64,000 nucleotides of DNA from Salminus brasiliensis (lineage: Eukaryota > Chordata > Actinopteri > Characiformes > Bryconidae): contig NC_132901.1 of NCBI RefSeq assembly GCF_030463535.1, positions 5,216,640 to 5,280,639 of the forward strand. The letters are read 5' to 3'. This document shows positions 55,505 to 63,504 of the stretch, one piece after another (positions within the stretch are counted from its first letter, which is position 1; each line of letters starts with the position of its first letter). A program made the translations under genes and the position numbers. A model generated the notes under the pieces. That model was given only the letters and a program-made list of their open reading frames with translations, did no database searches and had not been told where the DNA came from.

Positions 55505-56673
55505 CTGTCTCTAGGTGTATGTGCAGTCAGTAATCTACTGTATGTGATCGGAGGGGATGATGGCTCATGTAACCTGGCGTCGGTGGAGTTCTATAACCCC
55601 AGCACTGATAAGTGGACCATACTGCCCAGCTGCATGAGCACTGGACGCAGCTACGCAGGTCAGAGAAAGAGGGGGTCTGATTAGAGGGCAGTTCAGTGGG
55701 TAACCTAGCAGTTAGGCTACGGCTCATATACGCAGTCAGAAACCTCTTGTTACGTACACTATATGGACAAAAGTATTGGGACACATACAAATGCTTTTGA
55801 CATCCTATTGTAAATCCATGGGCATTAATATGGAGTTGCCCCCCCGCCCCCCTTCCCTTTGCAGCAGTAACTGCTTCCACATGTCTCTCTCTCTCTCCCC
55901 CGCACATAGACAAGTGTGATTCGTCAATCCACAGAGCACGTTTCCACTGCTCCAGAGTCCGGTGGCGATGTGCCTTACACCACTTTACAGCACTTCACAT
56001 TGTGCTTGGTGATGTAAGGCTTGCATGCAGCAGCTCGGCCAGGGAAACCCAGGCCATGAAACTCCAGGCGCACAGTGTTTGTGCTGATGGAGGTTTGGAG
56101 CTCTGCAGTTATTGAGTCAGCAGTAGAGCGTTGAATACTTTTCTACACTATGCTCTGAGCTCAGCACTCGGCCCTGACCCCACTCTGTAAAATTACATGG
56201 AATTGGGATCGGGGGGGGGAGGGGGGCGCACGTTTGCTTCCAGTTCTGTACTCGAGCCACACGGCTAAAATAGCTACCCCCACTGTAACTCAGTAATTGG
56301 CTGATGACCAGCGGATTAGCTGAGTCTGGTGTGTTGGGATCAGGGAAAACACTAAAAGGGGCAGGGCATAGGGCCTCGAGGGCCAGGGTGTGTAAATCAT
56401 CGCACACTTCCTTCCCTCGCACTGTGTTAGATAGCCTTGCTGATGTGGTTCCTGACTCTGTATGATATACCCTTATTGATAAAAGTGATGCAGACTAAAA
56501 GTTGGCTACAATTGGTTTAAGGGGGAGTTGAGATGACTAACAGTAACAGCCCCACCTGGTGGCTATTTAAGAAAATGCAAGCCTCGGTTGGTGAAGCTTT
56601 ATATGTTTTTGACTGTAACTTTATTCGTGTGTGTGTGTGTGTAGGTGTGACGGTCATCGATAAACCTCTTTGA
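41583..56673 (+). CDS. klhl2: klhl2, Kelch-like protein 2 (Mayven), 15 coding exons, complete
   Basis: Substrate adaptor of CUL3-RING ubiquitin ligases. In mammals KLHL2 targets WNK kinases and binds actin. Fifteen exons join in one frame to 590 residues (human 593). A BTB domain at about 45-150 dimerises and binds CUL3, a BACK domain lies at about 155-258, and six Kelch repeats at about 305-590 form the substrate propeller. ATG 41583 is chosen because it has G at -3 and +4, and MEIHPLCTK then aligns with the human METPPL...CTK start; an in-frame ATG at 41541 with a poorer context would add 14 residues. I prefer KLHL2 to its paralogue KLHL3 on the N terminus and the msmo1 neighbour. No damage was seen. 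Confidence 0.96.
42110..42145. repeat. (GT)n microsatellite in klhl2 intron 1
   Basis: A GA run followed by about 14 GT units. A similar tract lies at 43661-43711 inside SINE family B. Confidence 0.9.
42375..42935. repeat. probable decayed DNA transposon in klhl2 intron 1
   Basis: Starts near aaaagtttgggcaaccctgg and carries phrases such as ttcgcccattcctctgtgcc and tggaattttgc-like stretches that look like reverse-strand transposase relics. A matching 'gtttgggcacccc' motif occurs near 63830. No open frame. Confidence 0.45.
43093..43330 (-). mobile_element. tRNA-derived SINE, minus strand
   Basis: On the minus strand it has a tRNA-like head with B box ggttcgattcc, a body containing aagagtccttgggcaagact, and a 3' end with gtcgctctggataagagcgt ctgctaaatg followed by tgtaaa repeats. 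This layout is typical of fish V-SINE-like families. Confidence 0.75.
43484..43802 (+). mobile_element. tRNA-derived SINE (family B), copy 1
   Basis: Head ggctcagcggttagagctct gggctgtcgataacag with B box ggttcgattcc, then cctttaccctctctgctccc, an expanded (GT)n tract, and tail caaatacgtgcacctttacc. It matches the copy at 61028-61310 almost base for base outside the GT tract. Confidence 0.85.
44842..45237 (+). repeat. left arm of a long inverted repeat flanking klhl2 exons 2-3
   Basis: Begins tcgtgagcattatgatgagg and ends agcaactgtgcat. Read in reverse complement it matches 46506-46905 with only a few differences over about 400 bp. Confidence 0.93.
45235..45297 (+). mobile_element. 3' tail of a LINE-type retrotransposon
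   Basis: Reads atgaatttccccactgcggg actaataaaggac then tatcttatcttatctta, a 3' end common to fish non-LTR elements. No reverse transcriptase sequence is present. It abuts the inner edge of the left inverted-repeat arm. Confidence 0.65.
45699..45824 (+). CDS. klhl2: klhl2 exon 2
   Basis: Encodes [20 protein letters not shown] and on through [19 protein letters not shown]. Acceptor gtgttttgcag, donor gtgagt. It lies between the two arms of the inverted repeat. Confidence 0.94.
45850..46045 (-). mobile_element. SINE family A copy, minus strand
   Basis: The reverse complement contains tccagagg, gaccgctggctcaaatccc and ggccttgctctctccagggt, matching the element at 35172. It lies between klhl2 exons 2 and 3. 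Confidence 0.6.
46179..46285 (+). CDS. klhl2: klhl2 exon 3 (BTB)
   Basis: Encodes [20 protein letters not shown] and on to [10 protein letters not shown], the first half of the BTB fold. It also lies inside the inverted repeat. Confidence 0.95.
46506..46905 (-). repeat. right arm of the klhl2 inverted repeat
   Basis: Begins atgcacagttgctctgtttt and ends tcataatgctcacga, the reverse complement of the left arm. The 1268-bp spacer holds exons 2 and 3. Confidence 0.93.
46930..47051 (+). CDS. klhl2: klhl2 exon 4 (BTB)
   Basis: Encodes [20 protein letters not shown] and on through [18 protein letters not shown]. It starts 24 bp after the right arm of the inverted repeat ends. Confidence 0.95.
47195..47345. 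repeat. SINE-like fragment
   Basis: Carries catccaacacgcttggtgga and a ctctggctgctgatggctc segment resembling SINE family A bodies. Confidence 0.35.
47393..47743. mobile_element. Tc1-related nonautonomous element, copy 5
   Basis: Starts gatggacaaaagtattggga and ends gtccacaaacatttggacat, in the same orientation as copy 4. It lies in klhl2 intron 4; the rest of that intron (47744-49587) shows nothing definite. Confidence 0.8.
49588..49750 (+). CDS. klhl2: klhl2 exon 5 (BTB-BACK)
   Basis: Encodes [20 protein letters not shown] and on through [20 protein letters not shown]. The acceptor follows a (TG)n/(CG)n run. Confidence 0.95.
50242..50655. mobile_element. nonautonomous DNA element with about 58-bp inverted ends
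   Basis: The left end ctatttgggtggtgggtcat tttcagcactgcagtgacac and the inverted right end are near matches. The interior (gtccagtccaccaac, gggcagcgttaaagaac) has no coding frame. The family is common in fish genomes as far as I recall. It lies in klhl2 intron 5. Confidence 0.75.
50996..51105 (+). CDS. klhl2: klhl2 exon 6 (BACK)
   Basis: Encodes [20 protein letters not shown] and on to [10 protein letters not shown]. The acceptor follows a (CT)n tract. Confidence 0.95.
51136..51670. mobile_element. Tc1-related nonautonomous element, copy 6
   Basis: Starts atgtctaaatgtttgtggac and ends cccaatacttttgtccatat. At about 535 bp it is the fullest copy. It begins only 30 bp after the klhl2 exon 6 donor. 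Confidence 0.85.
52058..52174 (+). CDS. klhl2: klhl2 exon 7 (BACK)
   Basis: Encodes [20 protein letters not shown] and on through [15 protein letters not shown]. Confidence 0.95.
52427..52576 (+). CDS. klhl2: klhl2 exon 8 (end of BACK)
   Basis: Encodes [20 protein letters not shown] and on through [18 protein letters not shown] to YPK, leading into the propeller. Confidence 0.95.
53183..53300 (+). CDS. klhl2: klhl2 exon 9 (Kelch 1)
   Basis: Encodes [20 protein letters not shown] and on through [11 protein letters not shown], the first Kelch blade with its diglycine. Confidence 0.95.
53440..53793 (+). pseudogene. Tc1-like transposase relic in klhl2 intron 9
   Basis: Phrases in order: caccaaaacacctggatttc, agatggtagaataagaattt gg, aatggtgtggggaaggtgt, ttggcacactttgggctcat, cacctttgggatgtggtaga, acaggagattcgcag. 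These are the DDE-region and C-terminal coding sequences of a fish Tc1-like transposase with internal deletions and frame breaks. Confidence 0.8.
53804..54001 (+). CDS. klhl2: klhl2 exon 10 (Kelch 1-2)
   Basis: Encodes [20 protein letters not shown] and on through [21 protein letters not shown] Tc1 relic ends within about 15 bp of its acceptor. Confidence 0.95.
54204..54305 (+). CDS. klhl2: klhl2 exon 11 (Kelch 3)
   Basis: Encodes [20 protein letters not shown] and on through [13 protein letters not shown]. Confidence 0.95.
54855..54983 (+). CDS. klhl2: klhl2 exon 12 (Kelch 4)
   Basis: Encodes [20 protein letters not shown] and on through [10 protein letters not shown]. The donor gtcata is weak and is followed at once by a long (CA)n run. 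Confidence 0.94.
55118..55258 (+). CDS. klhl2: klhl2 exon 13 (Kelch 5)
   Basis: Encodes [20 protein letters not shown] and on through [11 protein letters not shown]. The CRRNAG turn corresponds to a substrate-contacting region in KLHL3. Confidence 0.95.
55515..55658 (+). CDS. klhl2: klhl2 exon 14 (Kelch 6)
   Basis: Encodes [20 protein letters not shown] and on through [11 protein letters not shown]. The acceptor is preceded by a (GT)14-type run and a short pyrimidine stretch. Confidence 0.95.
55755..56185 (-). pseudogene. Tc1-like transposon fragment carrying the same TIR as the copies above
   Basis: Left end acactatatggacaaaagta ttgggacac, then cattaatatggagttgcccc, a deletion, and reverse-strand transposase sequence (gtgtgattcgtcaatccaca, ccactgctccagagtccggt, gatgtaaggcttgcatgcag). 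It ties the nonautonomous family to a Tc1/mariner parent. It lies in klhl2 intron 14. Confidence 0.75.
56645..56673 (+). CDS. klhl2: klhl2 exon 15 (C terminus)
   Basis: Encodes VTVIDKPL and TGA, identical to the human C terminus as I recall it. The acceptor AG directly follows a (GT)n run. Confidence 0.93.
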
Positions 56674-56815
56674 GTGGTTGGATTTGAACCCTTTGGAAAT
56701 GGAAGCTGATAAGCTGACGTGATGCTGAAGAGTGTCTCGCACTGAGGCTCTTAACGAGGCTGAAGCTTCGGCCTGAAGCTGCTTCACCATAGAGATGGCC
56801 TGAAGAACACTACTC

Positions 56816-56851
<36 letters not shown>

Positions 56852-57044
56852 ACTCTCTCACATACCTTTCACACAGATCTTCACACCTTCTCAAACATTC
56901 ACAACATCTCTCTCTCTCTCTCTCTCTCTCTCCCTCTCTCTCTTTCCTTTATTTGAGAGTAGTGACCAGTACGAAGAAGATTCTTGCACTTTTGCAGTGA
57001 AAGTACTAACCAAGCAGGATGGCTCGGACCCTGACTGATCAGAC

Positions 57045-57076
<32 letters not shown>

Positions 57077-57686
57077 ATGTGTGTATGTGTGTGTGAGTGT
57101 GTGTGCGGAAGTGCATCGTGAAACACTAACTTGACGTCCTCGAGTCTGATCGGTGGGGGGTGGGGGTTGGTGGTCGATCTGTAGACCAGAAGGAACCTCT
57201 TGGTGAACTTTTTGTGCTTATTGCAGACGAACTTGATGAAAAGGTCCAGCACTTTCTCGCCTTTCTGAAGCTCTGCAGCTCTGCAGCTCTGCAGCTCTGG
57301 ACTAAGAAGAAGCTTTTTATGAAGAAAGACGGACTGAGGTTTGGATTTTACCGGCCGAAACGAGTGCCGTTTGCCTACGAGCGACTGCGGCCTCGAGATG
57401 AACCACGTGAACCGAGGGAGCTTGGAGGAGCCTTGCACATTTCTCGAGTTTGTTTGCCAAACGATGTTTGAAGAGTCTTAACGCTGAATATTTGCATTCG
57501 TTGATTTCTTATGGAAAATGTCTTTTACTTGTGATCCAGTTGCGTGTGAATTGCGGTTCTTGATTCTATTAGTGATGCGCTGATCTACCGCTGCGTGTGT
57601 CTGGGCATGCTCGATGCTGCGGACTGCTGCTGGCTGCTTGGACATGGAAGCGCTTTTTGCATGGATCTCGGTTCTTGTGTTTTTTT

Positions 57687-57730
<44 letters not shown>

Positions 57731-58106
57731 GTTTTTAAACTACTGCTGTAGTCCGTTCCGTTGAGAATGTGACACACGCTCTCGCGCTCTCTACCAACTG
57801 TTTTGAACACTGACCAAATGTGTGGAAAAAGCTCTCTCTTATTATTTTTGTTCTTCTGCCTTTCTTTCCTTCTCTTCCTTGCCTTCTTTCTTCATGTCTT
57901 TTTCCCCCCTCTACCTCCTACCTGTCTAATCTTAATTCTGTGCGCTCTCTCTCTACTATTTATCAATAATAATAATTATTATTATAATGATAAATATTAT
58001 AACTAACTATTAAGTGTTGGTCAAGAGGAATGCTGTGTACTTGAAATGTTTCATAACTTGTTTTATATCATAAATAATAATAAACATGCTTCTTGTATTT
58101 AAACTG
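56674..58106 (+). other. klhl2: klhl2 3' UTR and polyadenylation site
   Basis: About 1.4 kb with CT repeats (56815-56845, 56908-56943) and GT repeats (57044-57095, 57693-57727). AATAAA at 58079-58084 marks the likely end near 58100. Confidence 0.75.
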
Positions 58107-59731
58107 TGTACGCAGGTTTTGTTTTTGCATATTTCTTTGCTGATAAAGTGCTTATTTTTGTTGAAAAAACACAATGTAAGAAACATCTGATATAATTATT
58201 TAAAATATTCATATTCAGCTTCTCATCCCCCTCTGAGAAAATCTAATAGTCGCCATTTTTTTCTTCCAAAAGCTGGTTACACACTTGCTTCTGTGCGTCT
58301 GTGGATCATTGTCCTGTTGCTTGGCCCAACTGCACTTTAGCTCACGGACAGATGACCTTCTCTTGAAGAGCTCTGTTACAAATCATCCAGGATGTGACGA
58401 AACCTTTAAATAGATACAGTCGTGTGAAAAGGTTAGGACACCCCATGAACCTCTTTCATTTATATATATATATATATACAAAGTGAAATGTTGTAAAAAA
58501 ATATATATATATTTGTAAAATATCATTAATAGAAATGCAATTTTCTTGTATGGACAGCCTATGCCCTAATAGCTGGGTTTCCTTATAATGATGTATCAGT
58601 CTCTAACATCAACTGGGAGAAGGATTTTCCCACTCCTCCATGCAGAATTCTTTCAGCTTTAGTTTTTAGACAGCTTTAGGGTCTCGCATTTTCTGGCTTC
58701 TGAGGCTTCCTCTGATACAGTAAAACATCCCTAGTGGGTTCTATGTTGGACACCTCTCCAGGCCCTACTGCAGACCAGCAGCCCCAACCCAGGACATTTC
58801 CACCTCCGAGCTTCACAGCTGATCTGGGTTCTTGTGCTCAAACTGATTTGTTACTGCGTCCAAATAATTCAGCTTTGGGTTCATTTGTCCAAAGACCGTT
58901 GCTGCTGAGTGTCCTGGTTTTGGTCTAGGGGTTCTTTCACCTCCCATGAAAATCTACCAATCTCTTTCTGATGGTAGATGCTGCACTTTGACTCCAGCTG
59001 TGGCAAGAGCTGCCTGTAGATCCCATGATCAGCAATAGGATTGCTTGGAGACTTCTCTATGCATTTTCAGGCTCTGGAGATGTTCGAATGAACACAGTGA
59101 TGTAAAACCACAACTTTCTGTATGCATGTTGTTTGTAGTTAATGTAATATTAGCTAATTAAATTAGATTAGATATTAATCTTGCATGTATTAAACATATA
59201 GGATATGTTGAAGTGCTTATTTTTGTTGAAAAAAAAAAACAACAATGTAAGAAACACTGTTAAAAATAATTTTTGCAGTAATGTTGGGAAGGATATAATA
59301 TTTTATTCAAAAATATGCAAAAGTTGCATAGAAGTTAAATAAAAAGTTGTGTAATGTGAAAATAATATTTTTAATATTAAATATTAAAATATTCATTCAA
59401 TTATCACTGTATTAAAATACTTGTAAAAAATGTATTAAATTATTTCTTTATTTTGTAATAAAATATTTCATAAACATGAAACAATAAAATCCAGCCTAGG
59501 GACATGATGGCTTCTCTGAATCTGAATCTGAAGACCTCATCAACCTGGACATCATTATTCTCAAGTGACCAAAATAATCCAGGGCCATCCAGAAATGCCC
59601 GGATTAATGACCTCGTATCTGGTCAGTAAAAATGCTGAGACTCGGGGAGGCCTGTGATTCGTCCCCAGAAATGCCCCCCCTCTACACACTGTGACCCCAC
59701 GTCCTGAGATCGTTCAAATACAAACCTCTCT

Positions 59732-59766
<35 letters not shown>

Positions 59767-59780
59767 GGGTCTGGTCCCTC
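58107..59780. other. klhl2-msmo1 intergenic region
   Basis: AT-rich. Contains a decayed DNA element near 58418-59100 that starts acagtcgtgtgaaaaggtta and includes Tc1-like phrases (gctgggtttccttataatga, ccactcctccatgcagaatt). I see no gene. Confidence 0.55.
59735..59765. repeat. (GT)n microsatellite upstream of msmo1
   Basis: About 14 GT units bounding the msmo1 promoter on its 5' side. Confidence 0.9.
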
Positions 59781-59839
59781 CTCTCTCCCTCCACTGTACC
59801 ACCCCACCGTCCGCTCCTCCGCTCGCTTCCACACCTCGC

Positions 59840-59985
59840 TCCTGATTGGCTGCCGCCAAAGGTTCTCCCGTCTCACTATCATCACTCCACACCATCAGCC
59901 AATCGGCGCGCGGTTGCTGCTCCGCTACGTCACTCCGCTCTCGCCTCGGCCAATGGGCGCAGCCGAAGCCGCTGTACATTAAAGC
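59840..59985 (+). promoter_or_regulatory. msmo1: msmo1 promoter with SRE-like and CCAAT elements
   Basis: An SRE-like site atcactccac (59881-59890) differs at one base from the LDLR element. CCAAT boxes lie at 59899-59903 and 59950-59954, with an inverted one (attgg) at 59845-59849. A CRE-like tacgtca is at 59926-59932. SREBP acting with NF-Y and CREB is the known control logic of sterol-synthesis genes, which fits msmo1. The region is GC-rich and TATA-less. Confidence 0.65.
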
Positions 59986-60024
59986 TGCTCGGGCGCGAGC
60001 AGGTAGAGGAGACGCTTCTCACAG
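59986..60024 (+). other. msmo1: msmo1 noncoding exon 1
   Basis: Ends cttctcacag before a consensus donor gtaaga. The 5' boundary is unknown; I place it just after the promoter elements. No ATG lies before the donor in this segment. Confidence 0.5.
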
Positions 60025-60339
60025 GTAAGACGCTCAGCTCACCCGCCTCACCTCACCCACCTCACCCACCTCACCCACCTCACCTCACCCACCTCACCCA
60101 CCTCACCTCACAGCGGCTCGGCTCCTCAGAAAGCTCCGGCAGCTCTGGAAACTCACTAATTTGGACTCCACAGGCCGTCCTGAGCTGTACCTGTACCCGC
60201 TCAGCTGAAGCAGGGGGGCACTGGGGGTTGTGCTGCTAGCCGAGCCGAGCCTAGCCTAGCTAGCACTAGCTAGCCAGCTTCCCCACCTGGGCTTTATCTG
60301 TGGACCTGCAGGGAGCTCTGCTGACTAAGACCAGAGATT

Positions 60340-60341
60340 AA

Positions 60342-60387
<46 letters not shown>

Positions 60388-60583
60388 GTTATTATTATTA
60401 TTATTATTGTTGTTGTTATTATTATTATTATTATTGTTGTTGTTATTATTATTGTTATTATTATTATTATTATTATTGTTGTTGTTATTATTATTATTGT
60501 TGTTGTTATTATTATTATTGTTGTTATTATTATTGTTATTATTATTATTATTGTTGTTATTATTATTGTTGTTGTTATTATTA

Positions 60584-60622
<39 letters not shown>
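60340..60622. repeat. ATT/GTT trinucleotide repeat of about 280 bp
   Basis: Tandem TTA units with regularly spaced TTG triplets, uninterrupted for over 90 triplets. Confidence 0.97.
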
Positions 60623-60624
<2 letters not shown>

Positions 60625-61027
60625 ATGGCTGTAAATGATTGATTAGCCAGCTGAAAGGAAGCTAGCTAGCTCTAAAAGTCTACAGTGACTCTACAGTGAA
60701 ACTGTTAGCTAGCTAGCTAGCATGCAAAATCCCAAACATCTCAAGGCAAAACATGACTAATAAACCATAATAATATAAGATCATAATGTAGCTGTACTAT
60801 TTCCTCAAAGACTGTATTTATACTGCACTGTATAGTGAAGAGTTTATGCTGTGTGTTGTGATCTAAGAAGTAGGTAGCTTAAGTAATAAGTACTGTAGGA
60901 GATACTACATGGCCTGAGCGTGAGGTGGTACCATGTCATGGGTGCAAACCTGCCTGTTTTCACCTAATGCGTCGTCCCTTTCCTGGATCCTTCAGTATCA
61001 GCGTTGCACACCTCCTTCTTCTAGTTG

Positions 61028-61310
61028 GGGGCAGTGGTGGCTCAGCGGTTAGAGCGCTGGGCTGTCGATAACAGGGTTGTGGGTTCGATTCCCGGGCTCG
61101 GCAAGCTGCCACTGTTGGGCCCTTGAGCAAGGCCCTTTACCCTCTCTGCTCCCCGGGCGCTGGAGTTGGCTGCCCACCGCTCTGGGTGTGTGTGTGTACT
61201 CACTGCCCCTAACACATGTGTGTGTGTGAGTGTGTGTTCACTACCAGATGGGTTAAATGCGGAGGACACATTTCGCTGTACGCTGTACAGTGACAAATAC
61301 GTGCACCTTA
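61028..61310 (+). mobile_element. tRNA-derived SINE (family B), copy 2
   Basis: The full head has A box tggctcagcgg and B box ggttcgattcc, both matching the pol III consensus. The body contains ttgggcccttgagcaaggcc and the tail gacaaatacgtgcacctta. The GT tract is short here, unlike copy 1. Confidence 0.88.
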
Positions 61311-62895
61311 AGTGCTTAATCTGTGGATGACCCTGGACTTCGACTGTCACCGATAGCACCTCTTCAGATTGGGACGTCCCCCTGATGGACGTAGTTCACA
61401 GCTCTAGCTGGAGTCAGCAGTGTTTACAGTACTGCGGTAGCTTTGTGTGAACGAGTCTGCGCCCTTGTCAGTTCCAGAAAGTTTATACTACTGCTTAGGT
61501 TGAACACGTCCAGCGTCCAAGCTTGGGTTCAGAGAAGATCACCTGTGCGGTCACTTCTGAGGTTTGACTGAATTTAAACTTTAGTATTTCGAGGGATTAC
61601 TGGCATTTTCCTGTATTACTAAAATATGATCATGTAATTACATAACGGATGACATTTGATGCGGTTTAGGCAGAATCAGACACTTTTTCCGTTGGATTTG
61701 GGGTCAAGAAATGAGGAAACTCCGTCCTCAATAGCTCCTCTGGTCAAGATTTCTATTACTGTGAGCAGTGAAGTGGGTAGGATGTTTTTTTTAAGCAAGA
61801 TTTGGAGTATTCTTTTAGTTTTGAGCAATTTTGGAGTGAAAAGGAAAGGACATGCATGCAAACGAGATTTCAAGATTTAAAAGTGTGTCATGTCAGAAAC
61901 AGATCAGAAACCAGCAGTTACACTGTACTGTACTGTTTACCGTCAATGTTAACTCACTGAGACCCTTTACCAAGGTCCCAGACCTTAATGAGCTTGTTAG
62001 GGCTGTGGCTTGTTCATAATCATTGTGATGGACCTTTATACATACTCACACTCCTCAAATCTTGTCCCAACAGCCAGCAGCCATGGGCTCCTCTAAGCAG
62101 CAGCCTAACACTCTGGAAATTTAAATAACTGATGACCACAAAGCAAGAGAACAGTACTAGAACATAGTAAAGCTTTTCAGGACCCGTTCCCTTAGTTTGT
62201 AAGGTCGTAATTAAATGGGAGTTACACGAACGGTGACGACCATGTTCAGGTCTGGAAGACCCAAGGACACTTTCGGAGAGAACTGCTCCTAGGATTGCTA
62301 GAAAGGCAAACCAAAACCTCTGCTTGACCGCGATAAACGATCTTTAGGAGGTTCTAGCAGGCCCTGGAGTGGTGGTGCACTGTGGTGCACTGTTCTACTG
62401 TGCAGCAACACCTTCACAAATATGACCACAAATATGTCCTTACATCCTCTTAATCTACACATCTACAAACATCTGTGGATAGACCTGAGAAGAGCAGTGC
62501 AGCAGAACGACCCAAGAATCTTGCTGAAGGCTTCTAGCCTTTTGCCAAAGGATGGAAACCCCTCAAACAAGACCTGAAAGAGCCGTAGCTGCCAAAGACG
62601 ATGCTACTATGTACTGACTCTGCAGGGTACCCAGACTTTGGCTTCTGGCCTTTTACTTTTGGGTTGTTTTGAATAGAAGTGCCCAAACTTTTGCATGGAA
62701 CTGTGTAGTACTGAAAGAGGGCATATAAGGACTCATTTTCCCAGGCAGAGAACCACTGAAGCAGTCAAATAAATAGGTTCTTTAAGTAACTTTAGTTTAG
62801 TAACTGAGGAACCCCTTTTTAAGGGTCTGTTCTTTTGTTTGCAGTGATAATGGGCCCTCGGTGCGCTCAGTTAATCCTGTTTGTTTGTTTACTAG

Positions 62896-63176
62896 AAAGG
62901 TGCTCCCACTGAGTCACGGGCATGGAGGTGAACGGCACGACCAACATTTTGTCCTCGGCGTACCTGGCCGTGGAGTACGTGGACTCGCTACTGCCGGAGA
63001 ACCCTCTGCAGGCGCCGGTAAGAACGGCGTGGAACCATATGCTGCAGAACTACACCAAGTTCCAGATCGCCACGTGGGGTTCCCTCATCGTCCACGAGCT
63101 GGTCTACTTCCTGTTCTGCCTGCCGGGCTTCTTGTTCCAGTTCATGCCGTTCATGCAGAAGTACAAGATTCAGCAG
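62896..63176 (+). CDS. msmo1: msmo1 exon 2 (start codon at 62922)
   Basis: Acceptor tttactag, 26 nt of 5' UTR, then ATG with G at +4, 85 codons and donor gtgggt in phase 0. The ATG is chosen because the following residues align with the human N terminus. Confidence 0.94.
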
Positions 63177-63504
63177 GTGGGTGACCGGCTGACCAATCAC
63201 ACGTTCCAACAGTTGAGTTCGGCAGCTGTTAAGATTCGGCAGATGTTTACCTTAAAACTGTGATTAATAGCACAGACTTGTGCTCATCAGAACATTCGTT
63301 TTTAGGTTTAGTTGAGAAAGCATTTCTGTGTGTGTGTGTGTGTGTGTGTGTTTAGGACAAACCAGAGACGTGGGAGAAGCAGTGGAAGTGCTTTAAGATG
63401 CTCCTCTTCAACCACTTCTGCATCCAGCTGCCTCTCATCTGCGGAACATACTACTTCACTGAGTTCTTCAGCATCCCTTACGACTGGGACTCCATGCCTC
63501 GCTG
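62922..63504 (+). CDS. msmo1: msmo1, methylsterol monooxygenase 1 (exons 2-3, 3' partial)
   Basis: ER-membrane non-haem iron oxygenase that removes the C4 methyl groups of 4,4-dimethylsterols in cholesterol synthesis. Two exons give the first 134 residues of a protein of about 290-300: [20 protein letters not shown] and on through [20 protein letters not shown], a hydrophobic segment [12 protein letters not shown], then [14 protein letters not shown] and [16 protein letters not shown] to [11 protein letters not shown]. The match to human MSMO1 is close throughout. The His-box catalytic motifs lie in exons beyond the window. Human KLHL2 and MSMO1 are also neighbours. Confidence 0.95.
63356..63504 (+). 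CDS. msmo1: msmo1 exon 3
   Basis: Starts [20 protein letters not shown] and ends in the middle of the Trp codon after MPR, donor gtgaga. A (GT)n run leads into its acceptor tttag. Confidence 0.94.

Larger units (their letters stand above)
60025..62895. other. msmo1 intron 1
   Basis: Holds a (CACCTCACC)n stretch (60041-60110), the trinucleotide repeat at 60340-60622, SINE family B copy 2, and AT-rich DNA with a dispersed-element end near 62505-62710 (gcccaaacttttgcatggaa). I see no further exon. Confidence 0.55.

Noticed and set aside
60386..60625. 79-residue poly-leucine open frame
   Set aside because: Translation of the TTA/TTG repeat; not a protein.
61034..61110. tRNA-like sequence with perfect A and B boxes
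   Set aside because: It heads a SINE with a matching copy elsewhere and does not fold into a complete tRNA, so it is not called a tRNA gene.
62861..63184. 107-residue open frame overlapping msmo1 exon 2
   Set aside because: Wrong frame. The frame starting at 62922 gives the conserved msmo1 protein.
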